In this document: positions 41,831 through 53,664 of the stretch, in pieces
Layout: each line of letters opens with the position of its first letter
Numbering within the stretch: position 1 is the first letter of the stretch
Assembly (NCBI RefSeq): GCF_000003815.2
Contig: NC_049982.1
Coordinates: 17,366,063-17,430,062, forward strand
Length of the DNA stretch: 64,000 bases
Direction: 5' to 3'
From: Branchiostoma floridae
Lineage: Eukaryota > Chordata > Leptocardii > Amphioxiformes > Branchiostomatidae
Made by a program: the position numbers and the translations under genes
Notes under the pieces: generated by a model
Databases searched by the model: none
What the model was told of the DNA's origin: nothing
What the model saw: only the letters and a program-made list of their open reading frames with translations

Positions 41831-43808
41831 CCTAAAATGATGTCAATCCGTCATTCCTTTCTGCAGTTATCCTCTTTGGAATGTCTTGACAAAAATGCCC
41901 TACAGTTCCAAAAATAAACGTTAGGAGACTGAAACTTACTCCACTTTTGCATGACGCTGATAGCTATCTACCTCTAAAATGTCAAGACCATATCATGTCC
42001 GGGACAAGAGTTACATTGAAAAACTGCTATGATAGATTATTCTCATTAATTATGCAAATATGTTGTGATCAAGCGCTCGTTATTTGTTTTAGAACAGAAA
42101 GACATAGAATCCGGGAATCCGAGAAGCCGGGTCCCGTTGCAACCATGAAACTGCGGGAGTTTGTTTCGGTTTTTTAAGATGATTGCTAAAAAATTATTTG
42201 TTAGTAAACATTGAACAAAGAAAGAACTGCTTTTAAAACATATTTAAATGTTCGCTCCTGTCAGCCACCCCGTTATCCCTGGTCATATTTACTTCCTCGT
42301 TCCAAATGTCCCAAGTCCACGCTAGTCAAGTGCACTTCTGACATTATAAATTTCACATTTTCTTTTAAGTCTCAAACTGAATGAACGCATACTGATATTC
42401 TGTACATAAATAAAGTTTCAACTAATTTTGTAATACTTGTTGTTTATTGAAGTTTTAATAATGTAACTGTGTAGTTTTGTGAACACAAGCGTAATCTAGA
42501 CAACCGAGGTTGCTCTGTATGTACTTTATGCGTCTGCTGAATAAACCAATCAGTATCATCGTTACAGGTCACACGTCAAACAATAGCACACGTAAACAAG
42601 TAATCGTGCTATTTCAAACGGTATGTGAAACTGTACAGGAACAGGTTAAAGCACTCCATAAAATGTGATTAGCCTGTAAAAAATGACACTCCAGTCGTAA
42701 AACTACCAATAATGATAAAGTTGATAGATGTAGCGTGACCAACAGTCAAGAATGGAAGAAAGAAATGTTCAGGACTCGTGACTTAAATGAATAAAGCTGC
42801 TCTTTATTATCAGTCCAGCTGAGGTTTGGGAAGGTTGTTGTCTGGGAAACTAAGAAAGTGGTAAATACGAGTGGACAGCAGTACATCATGTCAGTCCAGC
42901 TGAAATATATCGGGATAAACCTAAATACCGGTATATTGGATACAGCAATCCCCAACTCTGATAGCGCCTATGGTGACATTACAATACAACATGGAGCCAT
43001 GTTGTTCTACAGTAGATAAAGCTCACCTACATAAACTACGCAGCAGCTAATCTACGGTGTTTTCATTAGACAATGTTTGGTTATAGGCTAGTCCATTTCA
43101 GCTTGATTTGGAGAGGATATTCTATGGAAAAAGGTTTTCAAAACCAGGGTAGGAGATGTGTTGAGAGTGGTGAAATGAGGGGGCTAATCGAGAACGTCTG
43201 GAACTGGAATAGCATATACCATTGATACCAGTCAAATAGTAAAGAACAAATGAAATGGCATCTGGCTGAGAAAAACACCATGAGAGGAGGCAGATAAACA
43301 TTTTCAACAGTGACACCGCTCGTCTTTCCCAATCGCTTCGTCCAGTCCAGTGTGTTAACGATATGTTATATGCGAATAGATCATACATGCGACACACAAT
43401 TAGTACATTTTGTCGACGTAGGAGGCAGTAGAACTTGATGAATGCCCATAGCTCTGGCCTATCGTTTGGGGTGTGCCTGGTTTCTTTCTTTTTTTATAAT
43501 AGGAAACAGATCAGAATCAATACCCATACGGAAGTCATCCCCAGTCAAATTTGTTTTTCCAAATCTAATATCTAAGCAGGTGGAAAGTTGCTACGTGTCT
43601 CTTCTACACAATACTGTAGTTAGAAACAAGAGACGATTTTCGCTAATCTGCATAGAGATTACATTTAGGCCATTGTCCTCTCTTCAACTGTCGTCTCAAA
43701 CATACTGACGGGTAAAACAGAAAAGCCTTCTCAATAATGGTACTTGCTTTGATAAGAAATTACAAAATTGAAGCCACGATGTGCCCCACGATGACAAGAA
43801 GGTTGGCC

Positions 43809-46800
43809 TCAGCAGAAACGGGAAGAAACAGCTGCGATCAGCTGGTACATCGCCAGGTGACGCTTTAGATGGTGTGAACAGCTAAAAGACACCTGGGAAA
43901 GGAGGCACACCAAAAGGGCGGTTAACGTTATAGTGTTCCACTGTGGAAAACTGACGTCGAAATAAATACATGATTTCCTTTCTTCTTTTTCATACACGTT
44001 AGCTTATTGCACATTGTAGTTCATACATGTCCTATTGGTGACGTTAGATGACAAGGAAATCATTAGAAACACTTGGACCATGCCAATCGAATACATGTAT
44101 ATGCAGGCCGGGCTACCCTGGTCCATTAATTACCCATGAGTCATAGAAATAAGCGCATGTTCCATCCCAACACGTACCTTTTCCCACAGTAGTAATCACA
44201 GCACTTGTAGCTCCCTTCCTCCTCCGGGTGCTGCTCATCGCAGTCGGTGTCGCTACTGCAGCTGTGGACGCAGCCGAAGGCCGTCCAGGCGTACCAGTCG
44301 GACAAGGTGGAATGGGCGGACTGGGCGGGGCAGGACCCGTCATTCTCCCCGTCCCCGCCGTCCCGCTTCAGCACTGTGGATAAAGATGGGTACATTAGCC
44401 ACACCTTAATTTATTACAAGGTATATTCAATTCAAAGGAAATGTCAGTTACTCAAAATTTCATCATCACATCAAAACGTTCGATTTTCGTGGCTTCCTTA
44501 CTGTATCATGTTATTGAGTTCATCATCGGGTTAGCCGGGCCCGGACTTTTCAAAACTTCCAACTTTTCGTACATCGTAATGTTTCTGCTAGTAATGTATG
44601 CTTTTGGTTGCCATTTTGTTGTTACTTATGTCTTTATTTTGTATTCATGTTAAGCGGTGGCAACAACACATATACTTTGCTCATTATTTCAACAAGCTTT
44701 TATGCCATGGTGAATACGTAACAATACACGCCATGCACAAATAGCTATGGTCAAAGTGATGTATACTTGTGTAAAAACTCCCTGCATAGGACAGTATGTT
44801 GATGAAAATATCCTACAATATATGCATAATTCTATGATGACTAAAATACTTCACATCCAATGAAAAGCTTGTGAGAACATGATTGACTACGTTTGAAACG
44901 AATTCTACATAATGGATTCAGCAAGACGTTAGCTACTATCGTATAATTGACAAGTTAAGCAAATTCAGATCAATCAATGCAGGCACATTTGTTTTGTCAT
45001 CATTACAAGAGTGGAAATCGGAATATGGAACAATAAATTGAACAAATGTACTTCTTAAAAACCATGTAATAAGCACAAGGTAATTCTGAGCCTTTCCTTT
45101 CCAATTTCGTTAGCATTTTGCCAATTCAAGGCATCACGCCAGACAAAGCACATGTGTCCTCTGGGACTTCATTACCCCTAGCCCGGCTACTGGGAGTTCG
45201 GCTTCCGCAAATCCCCCGGCTTGCAGCGTGGTTAGTAATAAAACTAACGAATCGTAGGTAATATGTGCACATCTAAATGCCTCCTCTTTTTTACAATGTG
45301 ACAAGAAGGCACCCAATCAGCAAATCCTACTGACTTCTGTCGGAATGGAAATGGGAAGCTTGTCATCAGGGGCACTTGCTCAATTTGCCCCCCCCCCCCC
45401 TCCATGCCAAAAAACTCAGACTTTGGGCTAAAATGATGATAAATGTTTTGACCCCCACCACGGTTGTTAGTTGAGGAATTCCGTTTAAGATTGCATGCTA
45501 TTGTAGTACGGTTTGCCACTGTAATTGCATTATTGAGAGAGGGTAACTGAGAGAGGACGTCAAGAAAATCCAGCACCATGCCAAGTAGCAGCATGACGCT
45601 GCTTTGTCTTGGTTAAAGGGAGTTATATTGGGTCCAGATCTCTAATGGAGTGATTTTAAAACACGTCATGAGAGAACGGGACTGGAGCCAATTTCCAATA
45701 CCTGGAGGCAAGTCGAATTATACGGTAAAAAAATGATGGAACAAGACGTCATTACTCGGAACGTGGTTGCTGCCACTTCTGAGAATGCAGGGAAAACTTC
45801 AAATGAATCACGGTGAATCCACCTGAGGATAGGACAAGGTGAAGGCCGGTGAATCAACCTCATAATGATTCTGACAAGGAAGGAAGGTAAAATCTGACAG
45901 GATCACAACGAAGTGGCTTGTCTATCACAATCCTAAGCCCTCTCTTTGTGCTGAGCCCACGGTGGAACTCACAACGTGGAGATCCTACGCCTCATCCGCA
46001 CAGCAACCAGAACCTGCTGCGTCTGTTGTTAAGATCCTCCCAAGCGTGGCTTTAAAGTGAACATGCCAAACATACACATTTCTGACTATACATCTACGGG
46101 GGAGGAGGGGATTCGCGGAGGGCACATGCCATGTTTAAGCAATGGCGTGCTGTAGCAGGCAGAATTGATAATACATACATACAGCAACTTTCAACGGACA
46201 ACGACTCGTACGCGTGGTGGTCACTGCCTTATCAAGCATGCGTATAAGATATCTTCGTGGAATTGCCAGTTGCGTTTTCATTTCGGCTGCATCGTCGAAG
46301 CTTCGTCGAGTTTTAGATTTTAGCCAGTTGTGAAAGCAGATCTTGAGTTACTTTGTAAGGGAAGTCCCATTTCAACACCTGAGCAAGAATTTTGTCCAGT
46401 ATCAAANNNNNNNNNNNNNNNNNNNNNNNNNNNNNNNNNNNNNNNNNNNNNNNNNNNNNNNNNNNNNNNNNNNNNNNNNNNNNNNNNNNNNNNNNNNNNN
46501 NNNNNNTGTATTACTCACTCACAAAGTTTCGGTCTCTGTCAGACACCATCATCATGGTAGATCATCATCATCATTTTGTCAAAGGTTCGTTAAGTATTTT
46601 TATATATTTGATTGCTAGATGTCTGCTTTGCCACACTTTTAACTGTACCAGAATACAAGCATAACTACAGGTGCCTTTAACCTGATTAGCCATATCGTTG
46701 CAATATATAACCAGTTGTGATATGTGCCCCCCAGGCCGCACGGGGCCGTGTGAGAACCTGTCCCCGACGCACACACAGCGTATGTTGTGTCTGAAGAAGT

Positions 46801-47838
46801 ACCTGCCGTGCTCCACGTCTGCAGACTGCCCAGAGGGACTAGCCTGCGGCTGCTCGGCAGTGTGTGGGTCAGTCTGTCGGGAGACTGGAGCGGCCTTCCC
46901 AGGTGAGTTAGCCAATTACATAGCAAACAACTAACAAACAAACAAACAATATATAAAAATACTTAACGAACCTTTGACAAAATGATGATGATGATCTACC
47001 ATGATGATGGTGTCTGACAGAGACCGAAACTTTGTGAGTGAGTAATACTTTAGGTGTGTTTCAAGAACCTTACTTTACAAAAAATTTACCAACATGGTGA
47101 AATCATGTGCGGAAGGTTTGACAAAATTGCTTCGCACAAACATCTGGAGCAACAGAGACCTTGCCAAAGTTGCCAGTTTCCAAAAAGGCGTAAAGAAATA
47201 GCTTTACCGATTGCCCACAACATGCATCGGACTTTCAGCCACTGGTGAGTTGAAACCGCCAAGAAAAGCTTGACTATGACAGATGGAACAGCTACTCGTA
47301 CCTTGTGTACTGAAATTCTTTCCATGAAAACTTCACAAAGCATTATGATGGGAAGCCTTTCTAAATTACATAATATAAGGATAGTTAAAGAGTATAACAG
47401 TGTAATAAAAAGTCTAGACTTTGTCCGTGGCGATGAGTTTAATAAGACAGCGACACAGCAATAATCTGGCAAAAAAGGTAAGCTAAGTCTTCAAGCTTCT
47501 TTTTGAGACCAGTGGCGCTCATGAAAGTAAAAGGAAAGCGCTCGGAAAGTCGAAGGAACTGAAATAGTAAAAAGAATCTGCCTAAAGTAGTAGAAGGAAA
47601 GCACCCTAGACAGGAAAAGGAAAGTACTTGGAAGAGTAGAAGGAAGTAGCCTTGTAGAGTGAAAGGAAAGTGCCCTAAACAGTAAAAGGAAAGTACTTGG
47701 AGGAGTAGGAAGTACCCTTGTAGAGTGAAAGGAAAGTGCCCAGAATCTTAGAAGGAAAAATGTGTCACCTGCCGAAACGGCAAACATCGCACATCCTACG
47801 GCGGTAGTCAACGCCAACATCTGAGCAACACTCTGCAT
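43809..47838 (-). CDS. Secreted protein with two WAP (four-disulfide core) domains; exon 2 lies inverted in this assembly
   Basis: Minus-strand exons 47838-47769, 44373-44178 and 43881-43809, plus exon 46735-46902 which is on the plus strand. Joined in transcript order, the four total 507 nt (168 aa) and the phases 1, 1 and 2 all match. Exon 1: signal peptide, start MQSVAQM, hydrophobic core LALTTAVGCAMFAV, likely cleavage after VSA. Exon 2: WAP domain 1 with eight Cys (one C-G-C in place of the usual CC). Exon 3 with exon 4: WAP domain 2 (DGSCPAQ, then GCVHSCSSDTDCDE, then YKCCDYYCGK), its eighth Cys being the first residues of exon 4, giving CGKSC, and a short basic tail ending SSRFC before TGA. 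WAP proteins are small secreted proteins, often protease inhibitors or antimicrobial; activity is not predictable here. As drawn, the gene cannot be spliced because exon 2 is reversed. Confidence 0.75.
46407..46506. other. Assembly gap (100 N)
   Basis: Placeholder-length gap directly next to the left arm of the 100-bp inverted repeat, so the arm may continue into it. Confidence 0.99.
46509..46608 (+). repeat. Left arm of 100-bp perfect inverted repeat
   Basis: Starts tattactcactcacaaag and ends tatatatt; contains a (TCA)n tract. Its exact reverse complement is at 46948-47047. It begins two bases after an N gap. Confidence 0.95.
46735..46902 (+). CDS. WAP-domain exon in reversed orientation (exon 2 of the WAP gene)
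   Basis: Flanked by a good acceptor (gtgccccccag) and donor (cccag|gtgagt) on the plus strand; phase 1 at both ends. The frame reads RTGPCENL, then LKKYLPCSTSADCPEGLACG, then SAVCGSVCRETG: eight cysteines with WAP spacing. No partner exons are visible on the plus strand on either side, while the minus-strand signal-peptide exon ends VSAG in phase 1 and the minus-strand exon at 44373 starts in phase 1. Confidence 0.85.
46948..47047 (-). repeat. Right arm of 100-bp perfect inverted repeat
   Basis: Exact reverse complement of 46509-46608. The 339 bp between the arms (46609-46947) carries the reversed WAP exon. Confidence 0.95.
47525..47762. repeat. Purine-rich minisatellite
   Basis: Tandem phrases such as 'aaaggaaagtgccc' and 'aggaaagtacttgga.gagtag' in a higher-order unit of about 65-70 bp, clearest at 47615-47745. 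It begins a few bases inside intron 1 of the WAP gene, next to the donor at 47768. Confidence 0.8.
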
Positions 47839-48420
47839 GCTGAGGCTGTGCGGGTGGAGAAGTCTGAGCCACAGATAGAGGCTCCGGCAGAAGTGAGGGT
47901 GAGTGGAAAGGAGCAGCAGCATTCATAGCCAGAGCTGACACGGACGACGCCACGTGCACGGGTCCCAAAGGACATCCTACGGAACCCGCCAACCAATCAT
48001 TGTTCGTCTGGAACAATTATTATCATGACGCACGGAGTTCTGTTTGATGTCTGCGTCGTACGTGAACAGATGTACGTTGATTCGGAGAACGGACTTTTTC
48101 TTACTTCTCAGTAGGGGAAAAAGCGAAAGTTGTTGACCCGTTGTACCGAAGCAGTGTTGCATTCTGTTATGACGCACGCTTCTGTTTGATGTTTCACTTT
48201 AAGTGAACCGGGGCTTTCCTAATCCGAGCATGCACTTTTTTTTTATAATATGAAGCAAAATTGAAACTTTGGAATTGTCGGACTGAACCATTATGTTATT
48301 CTGACGCACGACTAAATGAACTCATGGCTGGTGGTCAGGAGGCACCTAGCTCGCCTGGAGTTTATGCAGATACTAGTCAGGTGTCTGACGCACGTATGCG
48401 TTTGCTTTCAACATTCACTA

Positions 48421-49472
48421 AAGCCCCGGTCACAAAGCGCGTACGATTTCTTGCGATGGTATATTCCGCATATCGTATGATGAGCGCAGTAAATCGCAGC
48501 AAAATCGTAAGCAAAATCAGCCATCGCAACGCATCGGATGATGTTCACAATTTTTCCAGCGTCGTACGATTTTTCACTTGTGTCTCTTTTGAATAGCCGC
48601 CTGGCCGCTTTTGTGCTTCTTTAACGAACAAAATGTGGACTTAGCTGTTGAATACCTTCCTATAATATCTTTAACTGTAAAAATAAATTAAAAGAGACCA
48701 TGACAACAAGAATATTACAAGAAAAGTCAAATCAAGCGTGAGTACTGGTATGATTATCTCGGCCTGCTTGCCGGCTCTACGTGTCAGGCTCTTTCGAAGA
48801 TCGTATCATGATATGCTATCAACAAAAAGATGCAATCATACAAAAATCATATCATAAGCATTATATCATATATATTTCCGACTCATAGAGCCTGCCTTTA
48901 TGTTCGAGTTGTCCCCATGGTTATTACGATTATGGTAAACTGACCCAAGACCGACGAGAGCTTAGATTTGATCTAATTATAAACTCATGTGCATGAAGCG
49001 ATCAAACAATTGTCTGCATCACCTGTGCGGGACGCGCTGTTCTCTGGTTGCGACTGTGGCAGTTGCGACTGATATATTTTCCCTTTTCGTCAATATCGAC
49101 AATATCAGGGAAAACTGAAACGATCACAACATGCTAACAATTCATAAATCTATAACCTCATCAGTAGACAAAAATTGCCGTAATGAAGTCTGCTATGGGG
49201 GCAAATAAAATCTTACGACGATAGCGAAATTTTGAACATGTTCAAAATCCATTTCAGCTCTATTTTTCGTCATACGACGCTCCCCGATTTACTGCGATTG
49301 ACACAGGAACGCTCTTATGACCTCATCGTACGATGCACTACGCGCTTTGTGACCACGGCTTTATATATTTAAACCATTGCTTCCGATTTTCCCCCGACTT
49401 ACGACGCACTGCGCTCATACTGCGCATCGGAAGGAATCGCAAGGAATCGTACGCGCTTTGTGACCGGGGCTT
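48421..49472. mobile_element. Non-autonomous TIR DNA element, about 1.05 kb
   Basis: Terminal inverted repeats of about 27 bp: left starts AAGCCCCGGTCACAAAGCGC and continues gtacgatt; right is its reverse complement at 49445-49472. Flanks resemble each other in inverted orientation (ttcact / agtgaa), so the repeat may extend outward by 7 bp. A sub-terminal degenerate copy of the end lies at 49322-49364 (gtacgatgcactacgcgctttgtgacc). No transposase ORF. A TTAA occurs at the right edge (49470-49474 region) but not exactly at the left, so a piggyBac-type target is only possible. Confidence 0.75.
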
Positions 49473-52259
49473 AAGTGAACATGGTGACTGAGACAAAGTT
49501 TTTTCTTATTTGTAAAAAAATGACATCAGAGTGTAGTGCAAACCATCCCATACATATTTATGAGCCTAGACGCCGTTTGGAAATCCAGATGCTGGGAAAT
49601 GGCGAACTTTTATAAAACGTTTTATTCATGCGTCGACGCCGACGGGCTAGGTACAGGTCACTGATATTGTGACGTAACAGCCATACGCAGAAAAGCAGAG
49701 ACAGCAAGATTATTTCATATCCAAATTGTATCCAAGCGCGAGCTTTTCGTAACCCAAACGGCAGGTAGGCCACTAAAACCACGTTAAAGAAAAATACGCG
49801 ACTACGCGACTCCCATCACCTGAGGCTGCTGGCCTGAATATCGCCGGGAACAGGCCGCCTGTCGAGCCATACGCTGTACTTGTACTGTACTGGTACCGAC
49901 AACTACGAAGCTGGTGCGTGCGTACAGATATTTGTCATATTTAACAATGTACATGTATAAAAGTTATTATAATGTATAATACATTGAAACGTGATGGGCG
50001 TAAGTAGCGTGAATACTTCGTAAATCGACAAGTTCAACGCAACCATCACAGTCCATATCTCCTACAATGGTAGCAGATAACACCAATAACAGCTTATCCC
50101 AACTGGTTAGTAATAATTGGTGAGACTAGGAGTAGGGGTCTCTGAAAACCTGTTATAGCACATTTAAACCACACATGCCGCGATAGTGCAGCCAGTCTCA
50201 CATTGATCCTCACACTGCTTAAATGTCCGCAGCATTTTGCTTAAACTTAATCCTTTATTATGACTGCAGTGGAATTAAATGGTGCTTGAAGTGTTTAAGG
50301 GCTCTATTGCCTTCCTGTGACGCAATGCAATTAATTACAACAAACCGAAGCAACGTCCATTGACGTACAAACTCGGATGCAGGGATACCAAAGCTTCCAG
50401 TAACAAGCCGTAGCAGCCGTTTTCTTCCGACTAATGCCACCCACCTTGTGGTTTACCTCATTGTCGAGCTTTAGAGCAGGCTTGTTTGCATACAGGAGTT
50501 TGTACCCCACTGCAACTAGTTCAAACTCTTGCTCAAGCCATGGGAAATCTCAGAACCCACTCTGGAAAGTCATCGTTCATACGCATGGCACTAGTTATAA
50601 CTGTCAAGGGATTCTTGGAAAGTCCTCCCATGTCTGTGCACGTAGTAATAATCTCCCAGTGTACTTAGCATGATACTTTGAACGGTAGATAGGATTATGG
50701 TAATAAGCCTTGTCTTGGCAATGCCCACACTCTTGATGGATAGCTATAGGCTGGCGGAACATTTATGTAGTAAGTTATTCTCCAGACGGGCTTTCGACGT
50801 GCGGTACGTTTAGTTGTGCATACGGACGCCAGGTTGGTAACATGGGTTAACGTTAAATCTCAACGGGAACATTAACTTGTTATTAACGTACTGGCTTTCG
50901 TTTTGTGATGAGGTTCTCTAAACTTTCTCTTTAACTTTTCTAAGTTAAGTTTTGCAATTTACTTTAGAGTTTCAACATACGTGTAAGTTGTAACATAACC
51001 CATGTGTCTCGACGCCGTTGAATTTGACCACTGCGCACATCATAATTCATCAACTAAGTACTTTCTACAGGAAGTGGAGACTGGTTCAAATTATACCTGC
51101 TATGCCAGTGTACGGATAGTAAACATTTGAAAGGCTTTCTGAAAGACTGCAATTTAGCGTTGTAAAGCGGGCCCCCACGCCTAACGGCTTGTAGAGGCTC
51201 TACTGGTTCCAGGTACTGACTTTCACATCTCACAAGTGAACCTGCTGATGGGACGGTATTGTCTGGGCTTCCGCGTCACACGTACAGCGGTGTCGGTGGT
51301 CAAGGTTCCGTCACAGAAAATGTAAGCAGCATCACACAATGGCACGATTCGTGCGCGAACAATTTGAATAAGCAACCTTCGAATCTTTGATTATGTCTTC
51401 ATTCGGACCCAAATCCATGGCTTCACATCAGGACCAATTCACTCCCACGCCAAATTCCTGCCCTTCCCTCCTGAAGTCTCGCAAATTCAGTTCGGTTCTG
51501 ACTGCTCCTGAAGGCATTACCCTGGTCACAATATCCCTTAGCGCAGTTCAGCGAAGACACGCCTGGACGTACCCTTTGTAAATGTGTAAGTCTGAAACGT
51601 TGAAAAATTGAAACGTGCCAAAAATTATGAAGTTTGTAGGAATAACCTCTTGATCTTTCTACATCCAGTCAAAAGTTCTGCATGTTACAAAGCACAGATG
51701 TAGTCCATCAGACAACGGTGATGATTTGCACAATGTTTATCTTTACATTTTGCTGCGTAACTCAGTCCTGCATGGACAGCCTCTGAGAAGTATGATGTGA
51801 CTTACTCTCATGTGCATCTACAACCTTTGGTGTTGTAAACAAGCACATACCTGCCGTCGGCGGGTTTCTGTGATGTAGTGCACTGTTCAGATCTAATCTC
51901 CAAGAACGTCATGAACGAAGAATGCTCAACGACCATGCCTCACCTTTCACCGCTTTATACACAACGGGTCGGTGCCTGGCAACTTTGGAGCACTAGTCAG
52001 TCATATCCGTACTCATTCCGTGAGGTATGAATACATGTGAACAAGGACAACCAGTTACTTAGTACAGAATATGGCCGCTTTGCAAGATTGATATACTTTG
52101 TGTGGAGAAGTGGGAGCACAAGAGATAACTGACATGGCTTCAACACGTAAAACTGTACAGAAACCGTAACCATAGCTACAAATTTGCTGAGGAGTTTGCG
52201 AAAGTTAGGATGTACATATCTCATATCTAAATAAACCGCGTTGTGTCCATTGTAGCAAG

Positions 52260-52454
52260 TACTGTAAATGCATTTAAGTTCGCGAGGATTTAATTTCGCG
52301 GTAGCGGGTAAAAGGACTTTTTGCGGTGGTTTTAATTTTGCGGTGCACCATAGACTGCAGTCTAATACCATAATAAAAAAATGTTCGCGGTGGTTTTAAG
52401 TTCTCGGTGGTCCCGCAAAAATTAATCACCGCAAACATTTCTGCATTTACAGTA
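52260..52454. mobile_element. MITE with TACTGTAAATGCA termini, 195 bp
   Basis: Starts TACTGTAAATGCA and ends TGCATTTACAGTA (13-bp perfect inverted ends). The inside carries several related phrases in opposed orientation such as 'gttcgcgg', 'gcggtggttttaa' and 'accgcaaacattt'. This sequence style is common among invertebrate MITEs. Confidence 0.8.
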
Positions 52455-53664
52455 TTATGTATATCTAATTGACAATCATAACCTTTGCTCCAATCCATTA
52501 TGATGTCGTGATTCCTTCTTAGGAACAGACCTAATCTTCACATGATTTTAGAAGCAGAATACAGAAAGCATTATCCTGAAGCTGCAGGTGTGTGTTGACG
52601 TCAAACAAGTCTACTGGTGACAATCTGTTGTAGCTTTAGCTCTGTTACCAAAAGGGATACGATTATCATGATTATTCTACTCATAGGACTAGTGATCTGC
52701 AGTGGTAAAGAAAGGAAACATCAAGTTTATCCCTCAACCTACATCATACATCTATTTGGATACATATGTAGACATGCTGCAGGTTGAATTATTCGGTTGC
52801 TTGTCAATTCTTTCTGATGTTGTTAAGGGAAGTTGCACATCCAAATCTTTGCTCAATGCATTTATCTTTGCTTTATTTAATTCCAAATTAAGAGCAGGCA
52901 AAACTTTTCTGTTATCATTAAAAGTCTGTATGAAAACGTCTGCATCAAAAAGTTTCAAACCTTTCTTGAATTTCAACAGTCAAATGACAAAGACTGACCT
53001 TGACAAGCAGGCCATAGAGAAACCAAACTGAGACAGACATGGTTATACAGCTTCTCAGTCATTATTATGCAAGCTGTCTGGTATTCTCCCACTTATGGAA
53101 TAAGTGATGTGTCTGTTTGCGTCAGAGATTGCTGACTTGAATAGGCATGAGCCCTTTCCTTGGTCTGGTGGGATGTAGAGTTCCCAGGGGAGAATATTAC
53201 AGAAGTGCCTTGAAAGGATCAAAGACCAATTTCACCACGTGGGGCAACATGCCCATCCTTAAGTATAGCAGAAGGGAACAAGCATTTCAATTTACAGCAG
53301 GGCCGTTTGAATGGTTAATCAGTATTCCCTGAACTTACTCTTACAGACAGTAGCAGACTTCCGCTCAGTCCAAATGGGGTTTTCCAGTGACCTTACCTCA
53401 TACAAACCTTTTCTGTCTGTTTGGGCGACTTTCAGCTCTAAACCCATCTATAGCGAGTGGAACTTCCTAGAACTCTGACTTCTCAGTCTAAAAGGCACAA
53501 CCTCTACAGGAAACACCAAGTAAAGATAATTCACTAGCTTTAATATAACACTGGGCAACTTGCAAAGTAACTCAAAACTTTCTTCAGCACTACTTATGTG
53601 TTTTTTTCAATGCAAGTCTGTTTCTTGTTCAACATGTCAATGACAGTTTTCTGCTTGTACAGAG

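Larger units (their letters stand above)
38814..43808. other. Repeat-rich intergenic region
   Basis: Upstream of the macro-Deltex start codon (and so perhaps containing its promoter and 5' UTR exons) and downstream of the WAP gene. From about 39150 to 40340 it is built of dispersed repeats; 40811-40829 has tandem AACGTT; 41465-41830 is another octamer-rich repeat. No exon with family similarity was found in 42000-43800. Confidence 0.6.
47839..53664. other. Intergenic DNA between the WAP gene and PTCD3
   Basis: Upstream of the WAP gene start and downstream of the PTCD3 stop. It contains the TIR element at 48421-49472 and the MITE at 52260-52454. Short ORFs at 52702-53031 on both strands look AT-rich and lack a recognisable domain. 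Nothing else is supportable. Confidence 0.55.

Noticed and set aside
47491-47922. 143-codon minus-strand ORF covering the WAP signal-peptide exon
   Set aside because: Only 47838-47769 is taken as coding; the rest reads through the donor into a purine-rich minisatellite, and the upstream Met codons give no better signal peptide.
52702-53031. Overlapping AT-rich ORFs of 74 and 109 codons on both strands
   Set aside because: No recognisable domain, no splice partners found; could be a decayed retroelement fragment but not supportable.
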